From: Isoetes taiwanensis
Taxonomy: Eukaryota; Streptophyta; Lycopodiopsida; Isoetales; Isoetaceae
Reading direction: 5' to 3'
Assembly (NCBI GenBank): GCA_021234155.1
Contig: JAJEKV010000008.1
Span: 6,448,945-6,512,944 of the forward strand
DNA length: 64,000 bases
Program-made: the position numbers and the translations under genes
Notes under the pieces: model-generated
Told to the model about the DNA's origin: nothing
Seen by the model: the letters and a program-made list of their open reading frames with translations, nothing else
Database searches by the model: none
Shown here: piece after piece, positions 20,621 through 32,600 of the stretch
Numbering within the stretch: the first letter of the stretch is position 1
Layout of the letters: each line of letters opens with the position of its first letter

Positions 20621-20949
20621 AAAACCTAGGTTAGGCATGCACCTTTCAATCCAAAAAACCTATTCAATCTAAAAAATATGATGTACTAACCTTAGAATAG
20701 TTGCTTGCAGGTCGATCAGGGTAGTAGCGCCGCAGATCGCCCAAAAAGCTCGAAGAGAAAGCAAAAAGAAAAGGTGCGGAAAAGCCGGCCGCGCGCAGTT
20801 TCAAAAAATTACAAAACGTCGCATGCGACGGCGGCGTGCATGCGACGGCCCACGCCGACGTATTTTTGTTATAGCGACGTTATGGACTTTATATTTTTTT
20901 TTTGACGTCTTTTTTAAATGTGATGCTCATTAAAGTTTGTCCCTAGGCT

Positions 20950-23900
20950 TATTTAGACAGTCCTGAGGCCTTCCCGAAGAGGGGCCCCTGAACGGAGGAT
21001 CCAACGGTCGGATAGGGGAACCGGGCTCCGGGAGGGTGGTCATTAAGCGTCACGGCCCCCCGGGAGCGCCGAAGGGCTACCTCGGGAACTTTTTTGGATC
21101 CCGCCTCCTGGGGTCCGGACTCTCCCCTCTTGTGAGGGATCCCTGCAAGGTCCTGGCCTCGTTTGACTTGGGGGAGGGTGCCAGCTTGGTTGCCCCGCAA
21201 CGGGCTGCCCCGACCGTTCTAATGCTAACCCTTTGACCTAGACCTTCTCCGAAAATTCCAAAAATTGGGCTGTGTGCTGGAGATGAATTAGGAATCCAGC
21301 TGGCAAAAAATCAGAATTTATTTTCGTACAATGCATTAATTGCGAATTTATGAATGTCTTGCCACTGCAAAAGCGCCCCCCGACTTCTACTTGCCACATC
21401 GGGAGGAAGACAGGCCCAAACTCCGCTCCGTCAGTTCCCCTTGCTCCGTATTCTCAGCTGCAGCCACTCGGCCAGGTCCCAAGTGCAACAGACCAAGTCT
21501 CGGCTCTCAAAACGCAAACCCTTCTAGAACCTGGCAACCCACAGGGTTTACGTTTTGGAGGCCCTCTCCTTGTCAGATTCGGGCGGGACCTTGCACCGTG
21601 ACTTGACGTGGAGTGGGGGTGTTGACGCCAAAGCACGGACCCTAAAATCCCCCCGGAAGCTGCTTGCCCCGAATTTCCTCTCCCCAAGGCCCTGGGGACG
21701 GACGGGCGACGCGATTTGGCTCTGCCAATGGACTCAGAACGTCGACATTGCCTTGGGGACCAAGTTCCGTGGCCAGAAGACCACCCGACCTCCAAGAAGC
21801 GCCAAAGTAGCTCACTTCCATCACACTCGTAGTCAATTGGCCTAGGATGTGGATGCGGGATACTGTCGTGGAGGGCGTGAGTGTTTCTTTCTTTTGCAAA
21901 ACCGACCTTGTAACTTGCTCCCTAGGGTAATTTCGCCATTCCGGACGATTTGGCAGGGTCGATTTGCCATTCCGGAGCCTCCCCGGGGCCCGAACGATAA
22001 AACACTGCGGTTTATACAAGCCCGACCTCAGAACGCCCCGCGGTTTGACAAGTTCTCCCGGACCGATCTGGAACCTTTTGTGCCTTCCCGAAGAGGGGCC
22101 CCTGAACGGAGGATCCAACGGTCGGATAGGGGAACCGGGCTCCGGGAGGGTGGTCATTAGCGTGCAGCCCCTCGGGGGAGCGCTGCCAGGAAGGGCTGCC
22201 TCGGGAACTTTTTTGGATCCCGCCTCTTGGGGTCCGGACTCTCCCCTCTTGTGAGGGATCCCTGCAAGGTCCTGGCCTCGTTTGACTTGGGGAAGGGTGC
22301 CAGCTCGGTTGCCCTGCAACGGGCTGCCCCGACCGTTCTAATGCTAACCCTTTGACCTAGACCTTCTCCGAAAATTTTGAAAATTGGGGGCTGTGTCTTT
22401 GGAGATGAATTAGGAATCCGGTGGCAAAAAATCAGAATTTATTTTCATACAATGCATTAATTGCGAATTTATGAATGTCTTGCCACTGCAAAAACGCCCC
22501 CCGACTTCTACTTGCCACATCGGGAGGAGGACAGGCCCAAACTCCGCTCCGTCAGTTCCCCTTGCTCCGTATTCTCGGCTGCAGCCCCTTTCGGCCAGTC
22601 CCAAGTGCACAGCAGACCAAGTCTCGCCCCTCAAAGCGCAAACCCTTCTAGAACACGGCAACCCACGGGGTTTACGTTTTGGAGGCCCTCTCCTTGTCGG
22701 TCGGCCGGACCTTGCGCCGTGACTTGACGTGGAGTGGGGGTGTTGACGCCAAAGCACGGACTCTAAAATCCCCCCGGAAGCTGCTTGCCCCGAATTTCCT
22801 CTCCCCAAGGCCCTAGGGACGGACGGGCGACGCGATTTGGCTCTGCCAATGGACTCAGAACGTCGACATTGCCTTGGGGACCAAGTTCTGTGGCCAGAAG
22901 ACCACCCGACCTCCAAGAAGCGCCAAAGTAGCTCACTTCCATCACACTCGTAGTTAATTGGCCTAGGATGTGGATGCGGGATACTGTCGTGGAGGGCGTG
23001 AGTGTTTCTTTCTTTTGCAAAACCGACCTTGTAACTTGCTCCCTAGGGTAATTTCGCCATTCCGGACGATTTGGCAGGGTCGATTTGCCATTCCGGAGCC
23101 TCCCCGGTGCCCGAACGACAAAACACTGCGGTTTATACAAGCCCGACCTCAGGACGCCCCGCGGTTTGACAAGTTCTCCCGGACCGATCTGGAATTTTTT
23201 GGGCCTTCCCGAAGAGGGGCCCCTGAATGGAGGATCCAACGGTCGGATAGGAGAACCGGGCTCCGGGAGGGTGGTCATTAGCGTGCAGCCCCCCGGGGGA
23301 GCGCTGCCAAGAAGGGCTGCCTCGGGAACTTTTTTGGATCCCGCCTCTTGGGGTCCGGACTCTCCCCTCTTGTGAGGGATCCCTGCAAGGTCCTGGCCTC
23401 GTTTGACTTGGGGAAGGGTGCCAGCTCGGTTGCCCTGCAACGGGCTGCCCCGACCGTTCTAATACTAACCCTTTGACCTAGACCTTCTCCGAAAATTTCG
23501 AAAATTGGGCTGTGTGCTGGAGATGAATTAGGAATCCAGCTGGCAAAAAATCAGAATTTATTTTTGTACAATGCATTAATTGCGAATTTATGAATGTCTT
23601 GCCACGCAAAAGCCCCGACTTCTACTTGCCACATCGGGAGGAGGACAGGCCCAAACTCCGCTCCGCCGGTTCCCTTGCTCCGTATTCTCTGGCTGCAGCC
23701 ACTCGCCAGTCCCAAGTGCAACAGACCAAGTCTCGCCCTCAAAACGCAAAACCCTTCTAGAACCTCGGCAACCCACGGGGTTTACGTTTTGGAGGCCCTC
23801 TCCTTGTCGATTCGGCCGGGACCTTGCTTGGCGCGGACTTGACGTGGAGTGGGGGTGTTGACGCCAAAGCACGGACCCTAAAATCCCCCTAAGCTGCTTT

Positions 23901-26900
23901 CCGAATTTCCTCTCCCCAAGGCCCTAGGGACCTGACCTCCCAGGACGATTTTGGCTCGCCAATGGACTCGGAAACGTCGACATTGCCTTGGGGACCAAGT
24001 TCTGTGGGCGAAGACCACCCGACCTCCAAGAAGCGCCAAAGTAGCTCACTTCCATCACACTCGTAGTTAATTGGCCTAGGATGTGGATGCGGGGATCTTG
24101 CCGTGGAGGGCGTGAGTGTTTCTTTCTTTGCAAAACCGACCTTGTAACTTGCTCCCTAGGGTAATTTAGCCATTCCGACGATTTGGCGGGGTCGATTTGC
24201 CATTCCGAGCCTCCCGGTGCCCGAACGACAAAACATCTTGCGGTTTATACAAGCCCGACCTCGGGGCGCCTAGCGGTTGACAAGTTCTCCCGACCGATCC
24301 GGAACCTTTTGTGCCTTCCCCGAAGAGGGGCCCCCGAATCGGAGGATCCAACGGGCCGGATAGGGGAACCTCCCGGGAGGTGGTCATTAGCGTCTCGGCC
24401 CAGGGAGCCCAAGAAGGGTCGCCTCGGGAACTTTTTGGATCCCGCCTCTTGGGGTCCCGGACTCTCCCCTCTTGTGAGGGATCCCCGCAAGGTCCCCGCC
24501 TCGTTTGACTTGGGGAAGGGTGCCAGCTCGGTTGCCACAGCGGGCTGCCCCACCGTTCTAATACTAACCCTTTGACCTAGACCTTCTCCTAAAATTTCAA
24601 AATTGGGGCTATGTCGGAGATGAATTAGGAATCCAGCTTGCAAAAATCAGAATTTATTTTCGTACAATGCATTAATTGCGAATTTATGAATGTCTTGCCA
24701 TTTGCAAAAGCGCCCCCCACTTCTACTTGCCACATCGGGAGGGACAGGCCCAAACTCCGCCCGGCCGGTTCCCTTGTTCAGTATTCTTGGCTGCAGCCAC
24801 TGGCCAGTCCCAAGTGCAATGACCAAGTCTCGCCCCCGCAAAACGCAAAACCCTTCTAGAACCCGGCAACCCACGGGGTTTACGTTTTTGGAGGCCCTCT
24901 CCTTGTCGGTTCGCCGGGACCTTGCGCGCGGACTTGACGTGGAGTGGGGGTGTTGACGCCAGAGCACGGACCCTAAAATCCCCCCGGAAGCTGCTTGCCC
25001 CGAATTTCCTCTCCCCAAGGCCCTGGGGACGGACGGGCAACCTCCCCTCTCCGGAATCGCGATTTGGCTTTGCAAATGGACTCAGAATGTCGACATTGCC
25101 CTGGGGACCAAGTTCCGTGGCCAGAAGACCACCCGACCTCCAAGAAGCGCCAAAGTAGCTCACTTCCATCACACTCGTAGTCAATTGGCCTAGGATGTGG
25201 ATGCAGGATACTGTCGTGGAGGGCGTGAGTGTTTCTTTCTTTTGCAAAACCGACCTTGTAACTTGCTCCCTAGGGTAATTTCGCCATTCCGGACGATGGC
25301 AGGGTCGATTTGCCATTCCGGAGCCTCCTCGGTGCCCGAACGACAAAACACTGTGGTTTATACAAGGCCGACCTCGGGGCCTTGCCGGGTTTGACAAGTT
25401 CTCCTGACCGATCGAATTTTTTGGGCCTTCCCGAAGAGGGGCCCTCGAATGGAGGATCCAACGGTCGGATAGGAGAACCGGGCTCGGAGGGTGGTCATTA
25501 GCGTCGCAGCCCCGGGAGCCGCGCAGAAGGGCTGCCTCGGGAACTTTTTGGATCCCGCCTCTTGGGGTCCTGGACTCTCCCCTCTTGTGAGGGATCCCCG
25601 AAAGGTCCCGCCTCGTTTGACTTGGGGAGCGTGCCACTCGGTTGCCCCGCAACGGGCTGCCCCCGACCGTTCTAATGCTAACCCTTTGACCTAGACCTTC
25701 TCCTAAAATTTCAAAAATTGGGCTATGTCTTTGGAGATGAATTAGGAATCCAGCCGCAAAAAATCAGAATTTATTTTTGTACAATGCATTAATTGCGAAT
25801 TTATGAATGTCTTGCCATTGCAAAAGCCCCCCCGGCTTCTACTTGCCACATCGGGAGGAGGACAAGCCCAAACTCCGCCCGTCGGTTCCCCTTGCTCCAG
25901 ATTCTCGGCTTGCGGCTTCTCCCCAGTCCCAAGTGCAATGACCAAGTCTCGCCCCCCAAACGCAAACCCTTCTAGAACCTGGCAACCCACATGGTTTACG
26001 TTTTGGAGGCCCTCTCCTTGTCAGATTCGGCCGGGACCTTGCGCCGTGACTTCACGTAGAGTGGGGGTGTTGACGCCAGAGCACGGACCCTAAAATCCCC
26101 CGAAGCTGCTTGCCCCAAATTTCCTCTCCCCAGGCCACGGGGACCCGAGGGCGACCTCCCCTCTCCCAATCGCGATTTGGCTCTGCCAATGGACTCGAAC
26201 GCCGACATTGCCCCGGGGACCAAGTTCCGTGGCCGTAAGACCACCCGACCTCCAAGAAGCGCCAAAGTAGCTCACTTCCATCACACTCGTAGTCAATTGG
26301 CCTAGGATGTGGATGCGGGATACTGTCGTGGAGGGCGTGAGTGTTTCTTTCTTTTACAAAACCGACCTTGTAACTTGCTCCCTAGGGTAATTTAGCCATT
26401 CCTGGACGATTTGGCGGGGGTCGATTTGCCATTCCGAGCCTCCCCATGCCCGAACGACAAAACATCATGCGGTTTATACAAGGCCGGCCTCGGGGCGCCC
26501 AGCGGTTTGACAAGTTCTCCCGACCGATCTGGAATCTTTTGGGCCTTCCCAAGAGGGGCCCTCGAACGGAGGATCCACGGTCCGGATAGGGGAACCGGCC
26601 CGGAGGGTGGTCATTAGCGTCGGCCCAGGGGGCGCCGCCAGAAGGGCTGCCTGGGAACTTTTTGGATCCCGCCTCTTGGGGTCCGGACTCTCCCCTTGTG
26701 AGGGATCCCCGCAAGGTCCCGCCTCGCCGGACTTGGAGAAGGGTGCGGCTTCGGTTGCCACTGCAATGGGCTGCCCCGACCGCTTCTAATGCTAACCCTT
26801 TGATCTAGACCTTCTCCTAAAATTTCAAAAATTGGGCCGTGTCTTTGGAGATGAATTAGGAATCTAGCTGGCAAAAATCAGAATTTATTTTCGTACAATG

Positions 26901-27365
26901 CATTAATTGCGAATTTATGAATGTCTTGCCATCGCAAAAGCGCCCCGACTTCTACTTGCCACATCGGGAGGAGGACAAGCCCAAACTCCGCCCGTCCGGT
27001 TCCCCTTGCTCGTATTCGGCGGCTGCGGCTTCTCGGCCAGTCCCAAGTGCAATGGACCAAGTCTCGGCCCCCAAAAACGCAAAACCCTTCTAGAACCCGG
27101 CAACCCACAGGGTTTTTACGTTTTCTGAGGCCCTCTCCTTATCCGATTCGTAGGGACCTTGCGTGCCGTGTCTTGACATGGAGTGGGGGTGTTGACGCCC
27201 GCAAATGAGACCCTAAAATCCCCCTAAGCCGCTGTTGCCCCGATTTCCTCTCCCCAAGGCCACGAGGGGCGGACGAAGCGATCTCCCCTCCCCGAACCCG
27301 CGATTCGTCTCTGCCAATGGACTCAGAACGTCGACATTGCCCTGTGGAGCAAGTTCCGTGGCAAG
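20950..27365. repeat. 1.1 kb satellite array, about six units
   Basis: A landmark (GCATTAATTGCGAATTTATG) recurs near 21,334, 22,455, 23,574, 24,670, 25,788 and 26,900, giving a period of about 1.10-1.12 kb. The array begins with a partial unit at 20,950 and ends in a partial unit at 27,365. Units are GC-rich with one AT-rich stretch around the landmark. The first three are nearly identical; the later ones carry many 1-4 base deletions, mostly at C/G-rich spots. Long minus-strand frames (for example 21,642-22,319 and 22,763-23,440, 225 residues each) are open in units 1-2 and broken in others, so I do not call them genes. Confidence 0.95.
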
Positions 27366-27389
27366 ACCACACATGTTCACCCAACTAAG

Positions 27390-27853
27390 ATATGAGTTTT
27401 TGACGCGTCGGCTGTATGCGTCGACGCCGACGTATTGTCAATCGGTCACCTTCCGGTCACCTACGACTTGGCGATTACACGTGGCAAATACGCATCGACG
27501 TGTCATCCGCTCAGTAATGTCACGCGTCCGCGCCGCGATGCGACATCACGCCGCGGAACATCCACTGGGCGTGACACACGCCGTCCACCGGCGCCCGATC
27601 CACCGGGCGTGGACAGATAGACCAAGTGACGCGGACGTCGCATGCGGCGTGGCGCCGCAAATGTGGCAACCGCCGTCCACTTGGCACGCGACATCCACCT
27701 GGCGTGACAGATCTGCCAGGTCACGAAAGTGTCGACGTCGCAGCGTTACCGCCGCATGCGACGTTCCTGCGATCGCATGGTCACGTCAATTGCGACGTCA
27801 CGTCGCAGGAACGTCGCAAGCCCACGTCGCTAAATGACCATTCTCTTGTTGTG
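27390..27853. repeat. Right terminus and subterminal repeats of the CACTA-like element
   Basis: CpG-dense sequence rich in GACGTCGCATGCGGCGT-like motifs, ending in the inverted terminal repeat (ACGTCGCTAAATGACCATTC, then TCTTGTTGTG). It mirrors the left side and resembles 20,810-20,890, where GTCGCATGCGACG motifs also occur inside the element. Confidence 0.85.
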
Positions 27854-27856
27854 GCT

Positions 27857-29110
27857 TGAGTGCACATGTGATCAATCTCAATCTTTTCTTTATTTTGCAT
27901 ATTTAGCCTGAATGCTCTGTTGAGAAATTCCATGACTGGTATTGCATCATCGACTTTTTTTTCCCTGCTGAAGACTTCTGGTTTCAGAAAGTGCTCAGAT
28001 TATTTCTCAGGTTCTTGACATAATTCTTGGATTTTGTCCTCTATGTATGGTAAGATTTGGAACTGCAGTATATACCTCCTAATTTTTATTTGCATCATGA
28101 TGTGTGCATTTGATGAAAATAGGGTATCCATTAATTGTTTTAGAGGATTAGCTTATTCTGACGGAATTCACTAGAGACCATTTCAATAGGATACCTTAGA
28201 CGCCGTTAAGTATTTGTCGAAAATCCATTTTGACATCTTGAAGCTTATTGAGCATTTTATTTGCAAGTAAATACATTATTGATTTATTCCATTATTTCTG
28301 CAAGGCAGATCATCGAGGATGATCAGTCTTGTGATGGAAAGAAATTGTTACGGCACAAGCTCGGGGGTGTGGCTCAGAGGACTTGAAGATAGAACACAGA
28401 TGCAATTGTAGATTTAAAGCCATAGGTGATCCTAATTTAGCTAAAGGTTATTCCTTTTCCAAAAGGTTTGAGTGCTTATAATTCATTAGCCAATTCAAAG
28501 AAAGCATTGTTTGATTCCTAATCCAGAACTCCCGAGTATATCCTAGAGAGATTATCCAATTGGGCTAACAGACTCTCAGAATTGGAAAGAACCAGAGATC
28601 CTGTTTGCGGTGTTCGCAAGTTTGAGCCCGGTGGCTGTAAGAAATTTCTTGAAGATGTTTGTGTTTTTACTTTGCTGAATTTGTAGGAAGGCAGATGATT
28701 CGTAACATATAATGGAATTATTACCAAAATCATGAACTTGAACTCTTGGTCATTTCATGAGATTACTTTAATGAAACTGTGCTTCATACATGAATTGTCA
28801 TGCATAGTGCCGATTACTTTGTATCCAAAAAAGGACTCGGTTTTAGAGGAAGACATACATGAATCGTCATGCATAGTGCCACTTACGTTGCTTTCAAAAG
28901 AAGTTACCTTAAGAGCTCCCACAGCCTTAGAAGCACAGATGTTTGTGGTGCTGCATTCCGACCACCAGTGAAACCGCCCTAGCGTGGAAAGAGCCGAAAG
29001 CTCCACTCCGAGAAAAGGAAAAGTAAAAAACATCTTAAAAAAAGGCTATGTTTGGACCGTTCGATCTGATCAATTCATTTGTGTCCGCCCGATCTAGGGC
29101 TGGATACAAC
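27857..29110. other. No certain gene; short plus-strand frame near 28.5 kb
   Basis: At about 28,520-28,690 (+) a piece reads TPEYILERLSNWANRLSELE then RTRDPVCGVRKFEPGGCKKF, which looks protein-like, but I know no family and see no start or flanking exons. At 28,760-28,885 the sequence CATGAATTGTCATGCATAGT occurs twice (one base different), a local duplication. The rest is AT-rich. Confidence 0.35.
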
Positions 29111-29124
29111 ACCCTATAACATTA

Positions 29125-29190
29125 CTAGTAAATTGCCCACCTTCGGTGGGTAGTCCATGTGGTAGTAAATTGCCCACCTTCGGTGGGTAG
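29125..29190 (-). mobile_element. Helitron-like 3' terminus with duplicated hairpin
   Basis: On the minus strand a perfect hairpin (CCCACC GAA GGTGGG, 29,136-29,150) is followed by CAATTTA, then CTAG and T. The 37 bases holding the hairpin are tandemly duplicated (second hairpin 29,173-29,187), but the second copy lacks CTAG. The element would extend to the right. No 5' end or helicase is recognised. Confidence 0.5.
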
Positions 29191-29637
29191 TCCATGTGGT
29201 TGCATGGCAATAATTTTATAATTGCTAATATATGTTTCATCATGTGAGGTTCTTCATTATTATTTAAGAAATAGAGAACATTGTAGTCATTGAAATTTGA
29301 TTGCCCTCAATAAAAATAGTTCATCGTGCCTATAAGTTGATTATCTGAGGTATGATGTATTCAATTATAGATAGATAGATTGATAGTGTAGATTTGTTGC
29401 ATTTATTATTTAGTTGTGTTCGTGTGTTATGAGAGTTCTTACTTAGGCAAATGGCATTATGCCGATGCATATGTGCCCATAGTAAAGTGCTGCCTTGGAT
29501 TTTATGAAGAATTTGTGCACCCGTTGGATGGTTTCATGTAATTTATCAGAAAAATTGGAGATATATTACAAAACATATATCTCCATGTAACTATAACAAC
29601 TTGGGACTACCAACGTGGTCAAAACGTCATAGATGTA

Positions 29638-29668
29638 CTAGTAATGGTGCCCAGCGTTGCTGGGCATA
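29638..29668 (-). mobile_element. Helitron-like 3' terminus
   Basis: On the minus strand the perfect hairpin GCCCAGC AAC GCTGGGC (29,649-29,665) is followed by ACCATTA, CTAG and T, the same layout and almost the same bases as at 2878 (minus) and 55,347 (plus). The element would extend to the right; its other end is not recognised. Confidence 0.6.
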
Positions 29669-29669
29669 A

Positions 29670-32600
29670 GTTGGGTGTCATTCGTAAACCCAAGAAGGAA
29701 GAAGGTTGCGAAGCTATAGGTAGTTGTTGATCATTGCACCCAAGGAGGAAGATTGCAGAGCTATAAGCAGTCTTTTATCATAATTGAAATATTCTAAAAT
29801 TTGGTTCTATATTAGCGATGACCATGTCCTAAAAAGCATGATGTTGTCATGAGAAACCAACACTATCGATGTTAGTGTATATCTTATTGGCCAATCTTTT
29901 GGGCAATCTGAATGAATAGAATAGTATGCAAAATAAATGAAGCATAATAGTGGCAAAGATTTTATTGTAGAAAGAAGTCTCCAAAGGTAAAGGCAACTTC
30001 AACCTCAACGCAACTTTTGTTTATAGGACATTTTTGAGATCAGCATTTACATTCTCTAGGGTATAAAAACATAGTGAGGTGATTGCAAACCTCATATAAA
30101 AAGAAAAAAATTATTATGTTTGGTCTGCAATGGGTTTGTTATATATCTATTTTGTCGTTATTCTTTAACCCCTTGTGTTCTTTGTGTTTTATTTACAGAC
30201 ATAAAGCTAAAGCTACAGACATAAAGCTAAAGCTATGTTGAAGAGGTACCAAAGTTGCCTATGAAATACTTGAGATACTAATATGTATGCCCTTATGTTT
30301 TATGGTGCATTCCTTCCTCTACGGAAAACTATTGTTAGAGTCTGCCCATCTAAAAAGACTGCTAAGACAATTCTACATTCTTGCAAGAATGTTAAAAGAG
30401 TTCAAAGCAAGCATTTACCATATGGTAAGATCATGTGTTATATGCACTCATCTGCATGTCATAGCTATGAATAATTATTTAGCTGAAACTGCCATATCCA
30501 TCGCATATAACACATTGTCAAAATTCACAAATATATGTCCTTTTGATTACATGGCAACGGACGGAAGAAGTTAAAAGCTGCAAGATTTCTTAAGCTCTGT
30601 GTGCACTTACATGGTAAATCTCAGCCCATTATAGATCCTTTTGTAGCACGGCACATTGACCCATTAAAGATTCTTTTCTGCAAAACATTCACAGCAAGTT
30701 AGTAATCGATCATGCCACAGATAAATATAGATTCCACACTGTGCTTCTTAAGGGCATTATAAGGTGAATCTTAGTCTTATCTTTCTCTAGGGGTTTCCAT
30801 AAACAGATTCATGCTTGAATTATATAACAACATACATGTTAAAATTAAGGTTACTTTGATGTTCTGTTTCCTTCTTACATCAACTGCAAGAACCAGCATG
30901 AGAACGGTAATCAGACCCTAGAGCCGCACAGCCTTCTCCCTTGTGGGGCTACGAAAGTGCAAATGAAGGAAAAGGAGAATAAAAAGTTTTAGCTATAGAG
31001 CAGAGACGCAAACCTCCAGTTCTTGCTAACTACATAAAAGGGGCTGCAGTGGAATTGGGATGTCCATCTATGACAATACCAACAATTCTAACTCAAAATA
31101 CATGCCAAACTCAAAAGCTATTCATGAAACAACAAATGTAAGCAGTAAGGGGCCACTTTGAAACTGCTTACCTTGTAGAAATTAGATATGTTCTGCAAGC
31201 TATCACCGCAGCAGTAGGGCCACTATGGCATGAAGTCGAGTTTCAACCTGCAAAACAAAAGCAATGCATTCATATTGGATGCTCTTAAAGGATCAAAACT
31301 ACCTAGCAGAGTATCAATGCCATAGACCAACTATCAATGCCATAGACCAACAGTCTGCTCCACAGAACAGGAATTGATCCAAGGATCTGGACAACAGATT
31401 GAGACTCCAAAGCAGAACATCTCTTAGCACATTCGATTCTATAATATACCTGGACATATGAAGCTACAAAGCCATCAACTTCAAGAAGCTGTTTTGTTTT
31501 AACATATTTTGCAACAGATCCTTCCATGTCAGCACCCCTTCATCATAAATGGTTCCTGTAGAGTATAACCTTAAACAGATTGTAATATCCAGTGATTAAA
31601 GCTAAATCTCATATCCCAGAAGAAATTTGCTCACCAATTCCTTGAATACTGCATCTTTGAGATCTTTAAAGATGAGATCTTTTGAGGATAAATCTCTGGC
31701 ATCACCATCTGCCATATCAATTTTTGAGTTTATGCTTCCATCTATCTCGTGCCCAGAAGTAGAGGCATTCTGGGATTATGCTTCCATATATCTCATGTTC
31801 AGAAGTAGATGCTACATTGCTGACAAAAGGTTAACTGCGAAAACCATAACCAAAACCCCGGCTTCCTATTGGGATGAAATATCCCTAAATGCAAGTTTGG
31901 ATTTAACATAGCCGAGTGCCAAAACCATGGCATAAAGCACTTACCCCGTTCGTTTAAACTACTTAGAACATGCTATTGAAGTTTTTGATGCACAGGTAAC
32001 CTGGCCGCCCAAACCGATGAACTGCAGGCAACTGAACTTTGTTTTAAGCAGTGAAAGGGCGTGCATGGACTGGGCCTGATGGCAAAATAGCCAAATGGTT
32101 TGGGGCCCTAAAATATGAGCGGCCCCAGAGGAGCAGCGCAGATGGTCTACGCCTGGGTCGGCATACCCTTGATCCGATCAGGCCGGATACTGCATGGTAG
32201 AGCTGTGTCCCTGAGACACATCTTCGGCCAATGATTTGCATGCCAGAAGCTTGGAATCCGGCCACCCAGCTCGCCTTTCAGAATCGGCCTGCAACCAGCA
32301 ACCGTGAACTGCTGTGAAAGCTCAAAAAGGGCGCTTTTTGCCCTTTTTTTTTCCTGGAATAATCACGACCGTCTATTTAAGAGTTAATGTGGGCCGCCCG
32401 ATCTAGGGTGCGGTCCATTACACAACATTATAATATAAAGAAGATAATATAGGAGGATATGGAGTTTAAGAGTTTTACATCAATTCACTACTGTGTGGGT
32501 TTTTGCAGATGGGCAAAAGCATATGCCTGAAATCTGAAGCCTTATGCTACAAAAAACCAGATATGGCCGTTGGTTTATCACGGATGCTATGGCAAGAAAA

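Larger units (their letters stand above)
17510..27853. mobile_element. CACTA-like DNA transposon, 10.3 kb, complete ends
   Basis: The left end reads CACAACAGGAGAAAGG then CCATTTAGCGACGT, and the right end is its inverse with four mismatches in 30 (CACAACAAGAGAATGG then TCATTTAGCGACGT). GCT flanks both ends (17,507-17,509 and 27,854-27,856): a 3 bp target duplication, as in CACTA/EnSpm elements, whose termini in plants often continue with a TTTAGCGACG-type motif. The first bases are CACAA rather than CACTA. Inside are GACGTC-rich subterminal repeats at both ends, minus-strand exon remnants of a transposon protein, a five-unit ~100 bp repeat, a purine tract and a six-unit 1.1 kb satellite. No intact transposase is seen, so it is probably non-autonomous. 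Confidence 0.85.

Noticed and set aside
19599..20638. Very long minus-strand frames rich in Phe, Ser and Leu
   Set aside because: They span the purine tract, where stop codons are rare by composition. There is no motif and low complexity throughout.
21642..25652. Several 140-310 codon frames in the satellite
   Set aside because: They are read from tandem units, change frame from unit to unit, and have no recognised domain. Kept only as a low-interest finding.
30287..30574. BEL/Pao-like integrase zinc-binding segment
   Set aside because: The similarity (LRQFYI ... VRSCVIC) is only a few residues, there are no neighbouring domains, and BEL/Pao elements are not expected in plants.
32390..32440. 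Another Helitron end at CCCGATCTAGGG
   Set aside because: CTAG is present but there is no hairpin at the right distance, although the sequence is shared with 29,085-29,100.
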